64,000 nt of DNA from positions 12,899,764-12,963,763 of the forward strand of contig NC_066313.1 of the NCBI RefSeq assembly GCF_022539315.1, given 5' to 3'. The notes under the pieces are model-generated. The model did no database searches and was not told the origin of the DNA. It saw only the letters and a list, made by a program, of their open reading frames with translations. A program made the translations under genes and the position numbers. Origin of the DNA: Serinus canaria (taxonomy: Eukaryota > Chordata > Aves > Passeriformes > Fringillidae). Position 1 is the stretch's first letter. Every line of letters starts with the position of its first letter. Shown piece after piece: positions 52,166 through 64,000 of the stretch.

Positions 52166-53049
52166 TCTTTCCCATTTTAATCCATGAACAAAAGGCAATA
52201 TTGCTGTTCTCCATTGCACACACTTTAGTAACCCCATTAGAAAACAGTTAAATCTCTTTATTTTCTGTTTCATAAGGAATATACCATAGTAGTGCTTCCT
52301 CAAAAGTGAAGCTCAGAGAAACTGCTTAGAAAATACATTGCTTTCACCAAAAGTACATAAAGCTGATGAAGTTCATCTAAAGAGCTGCCCAATTTTGATT
52401 AACTCATGTAAATTTTATTCACTGCTTTTGGGTGTAAACATATTGAATCATATTCTTATTACAGGATTACATGTTGGGTTTTTCAGGGGGATGAGTGTCT
52501 TCTTCAGTGTATCAGGGGAAGAGGTTCAGAGAAACTTATGAATCATTATATATGAGGTAATATATAGGAGAAAAAAATTAATGAAGATACTTGAATGTCA
52601 TGGAAGAGAGTAATATTCTATGCACAGTACTAAAACAGACTTATTGTACAGATAAATCCTCTAGGTAAAAGTATTCCCATGTAACCAGAATTTGTATTGT
52701 ATGTATAAATAACCTGATAAGGTGCAGTATAGATTGAAGGATGTAGCTGATATGTAATTGAGGCTATAAAGTGGAATGATTTGAAGAAGGCAAACAATAT
52801 CTGAACTTTTTAAAATGTATCTTACCATCAGTTTACTTGGTAAGTAAGGATGAACACCTTTGTAACAGAGGACTCTTCAGTTCTCCAAAGCGTTAATACC
52901 AGTGAAATGTGTTTTTTGCTGGGGGATTTTGTTAAACCCTGTAATTCATGTAGGCCAGTGAAACATTGCTAAAGATCAAAGTCAAAGAATGGTAATAATT
53001 CCTATTTTTTTTCTGAATAATGTGCATTTGAAGACAAACACTGGTTTTC

Positions 53050-53215
53050 CTAGAATCAAAGAATGCTTGAGATAGGAAAGCACCTCTAGAAACCATCTAA
53101 TCCAGAGTCAGACAGAGTAGATATCTTGGGACAAATCTAGCTGAGTTTTGGTTATCTCCAGGGAGGGAGACTCCACAGCTCCTGGACAGCTTGTTCCTAA
53201 GGGGAAAAAAAGCAC
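53050..53215 (-). mobile_element. CR1 LINE 3' fragment (antisense)
   Basis: It reads ctagaatcaaagaatgcttg, aaagcacctctagaaaccat, ctaatccag, then tatctccagggagggagact and ccacagctcctggacagctt. This matches an antisense CR1 3' end. Confidence 0.78.
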
Positions 53216-53367
53216 CAACGCCAGGCCAGCCAGGACCCATCCCACTCTACCCCACCAAGGAAGCAGGGTGTCTAGCTCATAGGACATACAGAAATGGTCA
53301 TTGTGCAACTTAAAGTCAGAAAAGTTAACTGCTTTTATAGATAATAACACTCAAGCTTAAGTTAATA

Positions 53368-53368
<1 letters not shown>

Positions 53369-53421
<53 letters not shown>

Positions 53422-53424
53422 TAA
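53369..53424. repeat. Poly(A) (31 nt) followed by (TA)n, close to exon 8
   Basis: An uninterrupted run of 31 A leads into about 12 TA units. It ends about 97 bp upstream of exon 8. Exact lengths may be affected by sequencing error. Confidence 0.92.
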
Positions 53425-53521
53425 AAGCTGAGCTGTTGGACCAAAAATGGTGGTTTTAAAGATAGATTTTGATATTACATTATTTGTGCAGGATCAGTAA
53501 TGCAATTTGTATTTTTAACAG

Positions 53522-53667
53522 TGCAGCCTCAAATAATACAACTTAAAAATGAAACCACATTTGAGAATGGGAAAGCAACCCTCATCTGTGAAGCAGAAGG
53601 AGAACCTGTTCCAGAGATTACTTGGAAAAGGGCCATTGATGGAATGACATTCTCTGAAGGTGACAAG
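53522..53667 (+). CDS. NCAM2: NCAM2 exon 8 (first half of Ig4)
   Basis: The 146 bases start with tg (completing Val) and encode [40 protein letters not shown] and MTFSEGDK, ending on a codon boundary (phase 0). The Cys in LICEAEG and the Trp in ITWKRA are the Ig4 core residues; NET is a potential N-glycosylation sequon. The acceptor is gtatttttaacag and the donor gtaaat. The partner disulfide Cys of Ig4 is in the next exon, beyond the window. In NCAM1 the 30-nt VASE cassette is inserted at the equivalent phase-0 position. The unspliced frame runs 16 codons into the intron before a stop. Confidence 0.97.
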
Positions 53668-56600
53668 GTAAATCTACCTCTTATATATAAATTATTTAAA
53701 TATGCATTGTCTGCCTAATCTTCTTGTAAGCAGAAAATTAATTTAAAGACAGATTGATTATGGATTCCTCTGGAATTAGAAGGAATTGCTATTTTCTAAG
53801 GCAGTAAGAGAGACATGGACATTCTAAATTTTTCATTTAAAAAAAAGAAAAAAGAAAAAAGCATTCAAATACTGAAAGGCAATTCATCTTTGTAGCTTAA
53901 ATTGTCAAACATAATACTTACTGATGGTTTCAATTTCATCTTGATTTTTATGGCTACATGTAGCCCTTCTTCAGAATATTTGGATTCTGTCCAGTAACTC
54001 TCAAAATACAGTGGAGCTTAAAGATATTTTAAATTTAAAAAATCTGAATACTCCATAGTTCTTTATTTCCCCCTTCCCCTTTTTTTCTTCCAATGTTTTC
54101 CTGTCACTGAAGACAAACTGAGCCTATTTTCCCATTTTGTCTCCCCATATTAATATTTTATTTCAAAAGTAAGTTGAGTAGAGCAAGATTGCTGTATGAC
54201 AGCAGAGAAAGTCAGTTAGTGTGGAAAAAGGAGCTGTAATTAGGTGGAGTGGTGCAATGAAAAGGGAATGGTGCAATGAAATTCCTGACCATGCTTATAG
54301 CAAGCTGTGTTTCTGCAGAGTTATTCTTCTTTTCCCCTTTTTAATAATTATTTAAGTACTTGAGCAAGTATTTTCTTCTTCATTTCCTGACATAGACTAC
54401 AGAATTTCTCTGTAGTGGTTGAAGTAAGAGATATCACCTTCCTGGGTAACTCATTAGTAATTTTTACTCTAGGTAATTATATAGTAAAATACTTTCTTCT
54501 TGCATATGCATAGCTGTTGCTTTAAAAACACACACAGGTGAAAACCCAGATAGCAACCATGCCATGAATGGAATTAGATACTAAGTCTGTTAGTTCATAG
54601 GGAATGGCTGTATGTTAAGGAATTATATACTTTCAGGTTTTGTGTTGTAAAGGAGAAGGTCTGGTCTAGTCTCTGACTTGACCTTTCCTGGAATTGAGGC
54701 AGTGCATGTGAGGCTCTGTCTACCATTTTCCTGTTCTGTGATTTCCACTTTGCAGCAATATAGCAGTATTTATATATTATTTTTTTCTAATAGCTTTGCA
54801 TTAAGACAAAACAGTTTTTCTCTTCTTTAAATATTTCAAGTTAAAGGTCATCTTTCTGACTTGCAAAGACTATGCTTTGTTCAAAGGTTATAAATGTTAG
54901 CCACTCACTCATGTTTGAAATGTTCCCAAAATAACTTTCAATAAAAGATATTGAAAATGAGAGAAAATAGCAGAAAAAACTCTAAATGTTGGTGCAGTTG
55001 AAACCTGAAATTTATCCAGTGCTGGTATAAGACAGTCTTATATTCTTAATTCCAGCTGCAGGTGGTTAAACTGACGTGTTGCTGGAATATCCCCTGAAAT
55101 GTGGTTCAACTCAGTAATAGTGATAACCAGCTGAAAATCTATATTCACTTCCTACTGCTGTGCTGACAGACTCTGTGTGGAAGATGAAAAGAATGAGAAT
55201 AAATACAGTTATGTGCTTTCCTTTGTTCTTGCCAAAGAAAGAACTCTGTGTATTGCTCATGGGAGAGTTTTTGCTGAAGCTTGAATAAATGTTCTGAAAT
55301 ACTGAAGATGTCCTTGACCTATAAAATATGCTGCTATATTTGCCCCGTGGTCCTCCTGGTCTGGGTTGCCAAAAGCCTGGCTTGTGCTTTCCTACCAAAT
55401 TAGGGAAATAGGGAACAAAACTGGCAGTGATTATTGAATAGTTGTTAAATATTACAGCAGTGTTTTGCACACAGAAAGAGAAGGAAAAGGTGAATTGAAG
55501 AAGTCGAGGTAGAGCAACATAGAACATAGTCTTAAATTGAAAACATTACTTATATGTGATAACTTTTAAAATAATATCCCATCATGCAACAACGTAAATG
55601 ATGCATAAACATAAAAATTATTTTCTTTATTCAAGGGATTCATATTTTTTATTTATCAGGTCAATTTTTTCTTGATATCAACTGCACCTTATTCATCATT
55701 TCTGTTGAATTAAGAGTATCTTTAGGGGATGGTTTTTGCACAGAGGATGGAAAAACTGCTCAGGCAGTTTTATATTAACACAATGATCATTAAAGAATAC
55801 ATAAAGTGCTGTTCTTATTTTTGTAATTTTACCTTTTTTAACTTAGAGTGTATCTCCTCAATCATATGGTTCTTATTTTGCTGAAATGGAAACATACCTG
55901 ATGTGGATTAGGAAGAATGCTAAATGTGAGATCATTCTGAGCCTGCCTGGATTCAAAATGTTTTCTATCCAATGATAGATCTTATTACTGGGACATACTT
56001 TCCTGAGTTTTGAATTTATTGTGTCCAAAAGAATGGAAAATATGCACCAAAGTCATAGATCAAAGAAGTAACCCAGCTGGGCTTAAGGAGGATAATATTA
56101 ATGAGTATGAGCTCTGTAATTATCTCTTTGGAAAATACAGCTTTGATAAAGGATTTTCAGTACCTCAGAAGTGTGTATTTGAAAGTTGAAGCCAAGTGAG
56201 TTCAATCCAGAAGCAAAGAAGCCTTTTCCTGTGTCCTTTTATCATTTAGTTCTTAGAACAATCTAGCACACAGTGTGTGGTCTCTGTTTCATCAAGAATT
56301 TGAAATATAGGGGTCTTTCCCTTTCCTCTGTCTTCTCTTGAAAGTTAAATGAAAAGTTTTCCAGGAGGTCAGATTAGCTGACCTCAGTAATCCTTCTGTG
56401 CCTGTATAGCCCACAAACACATGGAGGGTGGGCAATGAATAAATGAATGGCAGTGCGTGCTGGAAGGTGTTTGTCTCACCATTAAAGGTGGAAAAATGGA
56501 AAAGTAGGCTTAGTCCAAGGCCACAGCTTCATCTGCTGTTCCAGTGTCAAGCTAAAGCTGTCTGCTTGGTGCCTGAACTCTGCCTGTGTCCTTCCAGTCC

Positions 56601-59600
56601 CCAGCTCCCCAGCCCTGCCTGTCCTCGCACGGATGTGCCAACCTGGCCGTGCCCCTTCCAGCTGGGATTTCAAATGGCACATTCCCACAGACCTCTGTGC
56701 CTCCAGCAGGCCTGGCCCTTTTCCCAGGGAAAAGAGGAGGCAGGAGCAGAGCTGCTTTTTTTAGAACGGGAGGAAAGATAGATTGATTGGATTCAATTTG
56801 GCATAATCAGTTATGAAATGGATTTTGGGCATGCACATGCATCTCTACACACTTCCCTGAAGGACAGCACATCCTGATTGCTGATACAAAATTGTCACTG
56901 ATTCCTGTGTGTGCTGCAGAAGTGTGAGGACAGAGTTTAGTGCCCCACTTTCATAGCATCTAATTCTAGCAGGAGTATGAATGCTGATCAATGTTATTGG
57001 TAATTAGCATTTCAAGCCCTGTTTTGGAATACAAATCACATTAACAGATGGGGCTTGATATGAGACAGTGGCTCCACTGTATGCAGCATGTGTCCAAAGA
57101 GGCATATGCTGCACACCCTGAGGAATTTATGATCTAAACACATAAAATGAAGGAAAGGAGCCAAAACAGAGAGGTCCCAGTTGCAACTTATGTGTTGGAT
57201 TTAGGGTAGGATTTTATGCTCTATTCTTTACTGTACCATGTACTCTATTTCATACAGATTCACTGAATGTCTCTTAAATACCTTATACTATTCTTCTTGT
57301 ACCACCAAGGAAAACCCAGCCTGTGATCTTTAATTTTATAATGAACACTGCAGAAACAGTTTGAATTCTACTTTCTTCCATTACAATAACCTGGTTCTCC
57401 CTGTGAAATTTTCTTTGACATTGTTTCTAAATATTGCAGAGTTCAGGCTAATAATTAATTTATTTTCCAAATTGAAATTCACTTTGTATTTGCATGCAAA
57501 TCATAGATATTTGTAGAATGGAGCTTGTAGAGTTTTTAATAGTTTTCATGATCAGGCAATAGACAAAGATAATATTTTTCTTTGAAAGGTCAAGTCTGTT
57601 TTTTCTCAAGCCTATTAACTTCACTTCAGCTATTTTAAATGTTAATAAAAAGAATCTGATTTTTTTTACTCCCTGTTTATGTTGGTTTTCCCTGCACAAA
57701 AAGAAGCAGTCTTACAGTGTCAGTGAAATATGTTGTCCTTCTTTTTGAAATGTGAGCCATAATAAATTCTTGCTCATCAAGGATCAGGTCTTTATTTGAA
57801 ATGAATCACAGAAAACAGAGATGTACCTAGGGTATTTTAATTGATTCCAGGAATATTTTTTTTTTCCTATCTATCAAAATCCTGCTCTTTCTGAATAATT
57901 CTCCTTTGAATAGCTGGAAAATACACAATGCCAATCTCTTTGCTGTATTGGAGAAAATTGTTATAACCTGTTCCACCTACATATTGTGGTGAAACAGGTT
58001 ATAACCCTGGGAAAAGCTCCTACTTACATTATCAGATGAATGTTTTTGTTGTTGCAATATTGGCACAGGCCTGAAATCCAGAATAATTTATGTAGCCAGC
58101 CACAATTGTGTTTGATGATGTTGCAATTGAAACACTCTGAAACAATTCAATCAGGCATCAAAGTTCTCTTCTCTTTTGGTTTTAAACCCCAAATGAATTG
58201 TAGTGGGCTTCACATATTAAGACTCTGAAATTAGAGAGCAAGAATAGTGTGACTGGAAGAAGGTGAATAAATGAACTTGACCAAGAGGGTCACTTACATG
58301 TAAGATAATTAATGCTGTTGAGATATATAGAGGCTTATACCCTGTGACATAAGCAAATAAATGGCCATATTTGAGCACTGAAGAGTAGAATTTCAGGAGC
58401 CCTCTGATCCATGGAAATCTGAATACTTTTTGGTGTTCCTTCATCTGTCTCTAGTTTTGGGAAGTGACAGTATTTGAGCAAGAAGATTGATTTTGCAGGA
58501 TTAGGATTGTGTTCAGTTGGAAAGAAAGAGCAGCTTTCCCGTGTGACCTGAGGAAATGGGAAAACTGTGAGCCAATGGGGAAATTTTCAAGTTCTCAAGT
58601 AGCTCAAACAGTTGTCTGAGCTCCACACAATCCTTTAGGTTACAGTGTCTGCAGTGATGTGTAAATCAAGCTAAAAATTAAGCTAGTAATTATTTTGAGA
58701 TATTGATTGTATTAACAACTCAGTACTAAATATTGGCCACATGACCAGAGGGACCTTCAGATTTGTTCCTCTTTTGGGATAGAAGGCAAATTATCTGTTA
58801 TTCATAGTAAGCCCAAGTGCCTGTACATACCCAGAGACAGAGGGATTCGTGTTGTGTGCATGGCTGTCTGTACTGGTATTACACCAGCTCAGAATTCTCT
58901 CATTTCTGTACAATTTTCCTTTCAGTAAAACTTTATGGTCACTTTCTGCTGGGAAAGAATTAAGTAAGCAGAAACAAAGTTTTTGATTATTCAGAGGAGA
59001 CAAAAGGGCAAGAAAATGTAAAATTTAATACATCTTCTGTATTAAGAGCTTAAAAAAAACTAGGGAAAGACATTGATTTGAGAACATGAATAATATAAGC
59101 AGTTCTTTAATGGGATACCTTAAATTAAGTCCATAATTGTAATCTGTTCTGTGAATGGATGAATGCTCTTTTTTACACCTAATTTTTATTTATTAAATTT
59201 TAAAACTGTTTTCTGTTTAATCCATTTCCTTCCATAAAAAGATATTTTTGGGGTACTTTCTCTAGGTTTTAGGGCTGCATGTACTGGCTGAAATAAATCT
59301 CTAAAGGCTTGGAAATGGCATTTATTTCCCATGCAATTCTAGTTTTTGCCATTTTGTTATCAGTGATGATACTAGGTCTGTTACACTAATGAAGAATGAA
59401 ATTATTAGGGAACTTTTCATGGACTTACATTTTCTACAGTACCAACACAGCTTGGATTGGAATATTCACTTGTTTCTTCTACAATACAAACAGTTGTTTC
59501 ATGAGTTTCAGCCTAAGTATCACTTGTGTTATTTGCTAGTGGTTTAAGAAGTTCCAAATAGCTGTAGCTTGTCTGGTGAAATAGAGAATGTCCACCTGAT

Positions 59601-62600
59601 GAGTCTCAGGTAATACATCCATGCTTTAGAGACTGGAGTCAGCTGGAGCCATTATTCCCTGATCTACTGCAGGACTTTCTCAAGACCCTTAAGAAGTGTT
59701 GCATTTTCTACATCCTGCTTACATTGAGAGAGAGCCTAATCAGTGGCAAAATCACAAGTGCAACGTTGGCAAAATGTGTTTCATGTTATTAAAATGTCTG
59801 CAGGTCTCCTGACCTGAAAGGCTCTTTGAGTACCTGTATAATTTAGGAGAATTTAAGTCTTCAGAACTTTTGGCAAAGCCAGGATGAAAGCAAAGGCTTG
59901 CTGTCAATTTCTCAATCCCTTGTTTGTTTCTTTTATCTAAGCTCTGTGTAATAATTAGTTCTTGATAATTTATTAATGTCCTTAGTATGCTTATTAAAAA
60001 TTATATATTTTCCTGGCACATTCTCATTGTGTAATCTCTCCATGTGTATCTACTCATAAAGTGTTTTTCCTATTATTAATTCCTAGATTTCAAAGACAGT
60101 GAAATTGTGACACTTGAACAGGACAATGATGATTTATCAGTGAATGTCTTGCTAGTTAGGAGGCTATGAAACTTCATCTTAACCATAATGCAAAAGTATA
60201 ATTTCTGTACATTGGGAAAAGTAAAGACTGTTTGCACCACCCCTTACTGACAGCTTATAAAATTCAGCAAACCATATTTCTTAGGACTGCATAAGTGGGA
60301 AATAGTTCTGAGTTTTGCTTCATGGTCAAAAGAACTCCCATCTATGCATGGTCTCAAACTGTGTTATTAAAATTTCTAAGTGTTGCATAAATATTGGTAT
60401 TAGCAATAAAATGATTTTTTTTTTGCCTTTCTATAAATTCCTGCTTGTGCAAATGAAGTTGTAACATTTGTGGCAAAATTCAATTAATTAGTAGCATGTA
60501 GAAATCTTTACTGCAAGATGAACATCTAACATGCTCTAATATGTCCTATAAGTAGCCTATACATAACAATAAATTCCTCAGGGTTACATAATTTGGTTAA
60601 AGGGCTGCTTCTGACACTTTTTTACTCAATCCTCCTGCTCCTTTTCTTCCTCACACAGAAAATGATTACTTTCCTCCAGGTCCCAGTCTTCTCTCCCAAT
60701 TACCTGCATACCAGAGAATTCTAAAACTGTGACTAATATTTCAGCTGTCATTAATTTATCCACATATTCTCTTCAGTTAATGTGTTATTAGAGATCTGTT
60801 TCTTCCATGATGTACTAATACATAACTTCTGATAATTTAATAATATATTCCATGTCTGAATGTGTACAGCTGAGTAGGGAATCCTGCAAGCTGACTGAAA
60901 AGAAGAAAGAGACTGGCTTAGAGGTTTTTATTTTCTCAATGAGACTTTCCCCAGGACAACAACATATGGGTTGCAATCTCTGCTTCCCAACTTATTTCAA
61001 ACTCTTGTAGAACATTTTTCTGTAATAGAAAATATCTAATTTAACTGATATATCCAGCATAAGCTTTTATTTATATCCATATTTATGAATATAAGCATGC
61101 AAATAGAGAAATTGAGAACTGTATTCAGGACATCAAATAAATAAAATTATTTGAAAACATATGCCCTTTCAGGTATGTCCAGGTTACCTCACGTTCTCCA
61201 TTTGCTTGCTACTGCAGTAATTTCCTTTTGTTTCTTCAGCTGAAAAAAATCCTCCAGAATTATCAGTTTTTGTGAGCAAAGACTTTGTGATCTGTGAGGT
61301 TAGGAATATCCTGCTGACAATTCCCTTCACCTTGTGACTCAAGCTGTGCCTCTTTCTGGCCTTCCATGACTTTCCTTCTCCTAAGGGAGCCTTGTTGCTT
61401 CCATGTGCCCCTGCAGGTCTCTGTCACTGCCCAGTTTCCAGGCAGACTTCTTATCTCCTGTCCAGCCAAAATCATTTTAGTAAAATATACATTATGGTGA
61501 ACTGGGAGTGATCTCAAGCTGCTACTGAACAACCCAGAAACTCAAATCATGATTTTGTTTTAATTTAGTTTTTTTTTTTTTTCTTTTCTTTCTTTTTCTG
61601 CATACCCTCACTAAATCAGTTATCCCTGCCACTAGAGCTAGACTGTATTAAAATTTGAATAAAAATTCCGTGAAAATGAAATACACATGAATTAAGCTCT
61701 GCTTGAAATTCTTGTAGCAGTAGTGGTAATTTTAAAGGTTGTCATATATTACAGCAATGTTTTATGGGCAGGAGAGGTATACAACCTGTATATAGCTAAA
61801 AATTTGTTATCAGTCCAAGTTTAAACAAAATAAACCAAGAAATTTTTCTTTGTTCAGTTAAAATGACTTGAACATTTTAATTCAAATTATCTAAGTAATA
61901 CAGGAGGGAAAATAACACTATAGAAAAAAATTTTGTACAAAATTTTCCTGCTTTTCCTTTCCCTGTTTTAATCTCCCAGATACTGGCTGACAGTGCTTGT
62001 TTTTCTTTAAAGAGAAAAAGAAAAAGTAGAAAAGGGTTGACAATTCATCACCCTGCCTTGGGTCAGCTTCAAGGTTTTTTTGTCCATTTTGTAATGCAGT
62101 AAGCTGACATGATTTGTCTTCATGTGTGCTCAGCCACAGATTTTTTTTGTTTTCTTTCCTTTTTATGTTTTCCCCATGTTTTCACTTGCTGCTCACTAAA
62201 ATTACAGAACAACCACCTTCAGTCCCAAGTTACAGTAATATTTGATTGTCTAAGCTAAGACAGAATTGTATAGTAAAATCATTATTTTTAGTGGCTGTTT
62301 TCTGTGAGGTCTGTATTGAATAAGAACATTGTACTTAAAGGTCTTCTTCCCTGAGAATTTAGCTGGCCTGAATCCATTTGAGTCACCTATTTTAATGGCA
62401 TCATAGCAGTGTTGGAGTAGATTGAGATCAGCAAAATTCTTAGGAGTAAAGCCATTGAATACTGCATTTATGAGTGAAACAGGATTTCTAATTACAAAGT
62501 AAAAATGCAATTATTGGAGTTGTAGTATTTCTGTTATATTTATAAAGACTCATTTGTGGTTACTGTTGCCATTTATCATGGGCAACACTAATGCTTGTTC

Positions 62601-64000
62601 TACTGTACAAGTTTATTTGATATAATGCTAATATTTTTGCCATTAAAAATCATCAACCATTTCTTTCTTCTGATCTGCATCATTAAGATTTGTGATTTAC
62701 ATCTAGGATTTGCATCTTTAGCAGAAGTAATCTTGAATGGATGCTCATATTCTTCTCTCTTAAATATTTTTCTTACATATTCATTGTTGAGTAAAAACCA
62801 ACGAAGGGAAGAAGTTCAGTTTTCCATTTCATGTCTTAGTAAGTGTTTGGTGTCAGGATTTCATGTGTCATCTCTTTGCATAATGACTAAACTTTGAAAG
62901 AAATGCCAGCATGAATCAATGAAATATCAGTTCATAATTTCAAAAAGTTGTACGAAGCATTCAAGAACACATTTTTTCCTGAGACTGTACATGCAGCTAA
63001 CAACCTGCATAGAACCTGCTGCCATTTACAATCTGAAATCTATAAAAGTAACTGGTGTGTCTGCAGCTGAACAGAAAATCAAAACAACAGTGTTTTTTCT
63101 TCAACATTAGGTGTTCTTGTGACTTCCCTGGTGCTACACTATAGATCTACAACCAATAGCTGCTTCAATAATTTCTTCTTTGTGGAAAAGCATATTCCTA
63201 GAAATTCAGGAATTTGCAGCATGCTGACATGTATAATTAACAAGCTGAAGTTTTAAAATATCACAAGGTCTCCTATAAAAATCACTGAAGTCCAAGACAC
63301 TGCTGTAGCATTATTCTGATTCACTGGACAATAAGGCATATGCACATAGCAATACTCTGGAATTTTCTGCTGTCTCCAACAGGTGCATGGATAGAATACA
63401 TTTACCTGAAGAGAATGGGGAGTATTGTGAATATACCATCCATAACCCAGAAGGGAGCTTCCATCAGCTTCTACACGATGATGGCTGTTGAGACTAACAG
63501 CCCTTTCTCTCATCATCAAAGGTAGATTTTCAGACTAGGAATTGCTGGTCACGTACATTTAACAGACTTCTGGAGTTTTATCATCATTTAGTATCAGCAT
63601 GTCAGGTTGCAGAAGCTCTTTTCTTTCATGCTGCTTCAAGAAACATTTTCATTGGCAATTAAGATCTGCTTAAATCTCACATATAAGAAGCATCAGCCTG
63701 AAGTATATGATCTCAAGTTACCTCTTGTGTGGATGCGAAAACAACCTGAAATCAGCAAAATTCCTAAAAATTGTTAGCTGTGAAATTCCAAAGATTATTC
63801 TGTTAATCAGTGGTTTTTTTTCTCCTTGAAAATTCAGTAGTGTGTACTGGAGACATAACCAAGACAAAACAATGAGATGGAAAATTTTAACAGTTTGATC
63901 CAAAGAAGGAAGAACTATGATTTTTCCAGTCCTCTCCCCTGCAGTATGAGGATCTTCAACCATGTACATCTGAAACAGATCCTTTGCTGGAAATTTAAAA
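53668..64000 (+). other. NCAM2: Intron 8 of NCAM2, 5' portion (at least 10.3 kb)
   Basis: AT-rich non-coding sequence from gtaaat to the window end. It contains an 18-bp inverted repeat (57960-58005), a GC-richer patch (56500-56760) and T-rich runs, including one near 61569-61592. No exon 9 (expected to begin with Ser-Leu-Asp-Gly or similar) and no VASE-like cassette was recognised. Open frames such as the 138-codon minus frame at 55111-55527 show no domain. Confidence 0.88.
57960..58005. repeat. 18-bp inverted repeat, 10-nt loop
   Basis: The left arm gttataacctgttccacc (57960-57977) and right arm ggtgaaacaggttataac (57988-58005) are reverse complements at 17 of 18 positions, around the loop tacatattgt. 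The one mismatch would be C/A in a plus-strand RNA but a G/U wobble in a minus-strand RNA. No flanking mobile element was recognised. Confidence 0.85.

Larger units (their letters stand above)
45084..53521 (+). other. NCAM2: Intron 7 of NCAM2 (8.4 kb)
   Basis: It runs from gtaagt to atttttaacag. AT-rich; holds a TA microsatellite (46466-46488), a solo LTR (about 48987-49435), two CR1 fragments (about 51985-52165 and 53050-53215) and a poly(A)/(AT)n tract near its 3' end. Open frames of up to 123 codons here show no domain. Confidence 0.92.
1..64000 (+). other. NCAM2: NCAM2 gene body, internal part (intron 1 to intron 8)
   Basis: The whole window appears to lie inside one + strand gene. Seven exons with matching phases join into one open frame of 329 full codons that reads as NCAM2 from the mature N-terminus to the middle of Ig4. 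NCAM2 is a cell-surface adhesion glycoprotein with five Ig and two fibronectin III domains, made as GPI-anchored or transmembrane forms and known mainly from olfactory axon sorting and neurite growth. I chose NCAM2 over NCAM1 because the peptides ([56 protein letters not shown]) match the NCAM2 family as I know it, whereas NCAM1 starts with a different N-terminus. Exon 1 and exons 9 onward are outside the window, so neither promoter nor 3'UTR is present. Confidence 0.93.

Noticed and set aside
55111..55527. 138-codon minus-strand open frame with a Pro/Gly-rich centre
   Set aside because: The Pro/Gly segment is too short to be collagen-like and the rest is unrecognisable; there is no exon-like splice context in a consistent frame.
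56355..56395. Possible ancient CR1 3' end (aggaggtcagattagctgac...)
   Set aside because: Only about 40 bp of loose similarity and no terminal octamer repeat.
61260..61540. GC-richer segment with an 89-codon minus frame
   Set aside because: No recognisable repeat, domain or splice structure.
1..64000. CRISPR arrays, operons, rRNA/tRNA clusters or a defence-type system
   Set aside because: Nothing of the kind is present; the sequence is a vertebrate gene interior.

Overview
This window is vertebrate nuclear DNA and almost certainly from a bird. It is AT-rich intronic sequence studded with CR1 LINE 3' ends that carry the avian ATTCTATG-type terminal repeat. It also holds LTR-type repeats of bird families and many simple repeats. 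No bacterial-style operons, RNA genes, CRISPR arrays or intact viral genes are visible.

The only gene I can support lies on the + strand: NCAM2 (neural cell adhesion molecule 2, OCAM/RNCAM). Seven consecutive coding exons are present, equivalent to exons 2-8 of the vertebrate gene. They lie at 26375-26449, 27401-27607, 29904-30047, 35342-35479, 39789-39906, 44923-45083 and 53522-53667. Joined, they give 989 nt with no internal stop (2 nt completing a split codon, then 329 codons). All splice sites are GT-AG and the phases are consistent throughout. The protein runs from the mature N-terminus through Ig1, Ig2 and Ig3 to the first half of Ig4. Exon 1 (5'UTR, signal peptide) lies upstream of the window. 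The rest of Ig4, Ig5, the two fibronectin III domains and the membrane/cytoplasmic exons lie downstream.

Layout: 1-26374 is the 3' part of the very long intron 1. 26375-53667 is the exon cluster with introns of about 1.0, 2.3, 5.3, 4.3, 5.0 and 8.4 kb. 53668-64000 is the first 10.3 kb of intron 8. Repeats include about thirteen CR1 fragments, one solo LTR of about 450 bp (about 48987-49435), three relics of another LTR-like family (about 25385-25890, 33190-34150, 34165-34562) and several microsatellites. All LTR-type copies are antisense to NCAM2.

I found no undescribed system. The observations worth a second look concern splicing context (repeats next to exons 3 and 8, a weak exon 4 donor), two strong short hairpins, and the LTR relics. 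Repeat family names come from recognised sequence features, not from a database search, and repeat borders are approximate.
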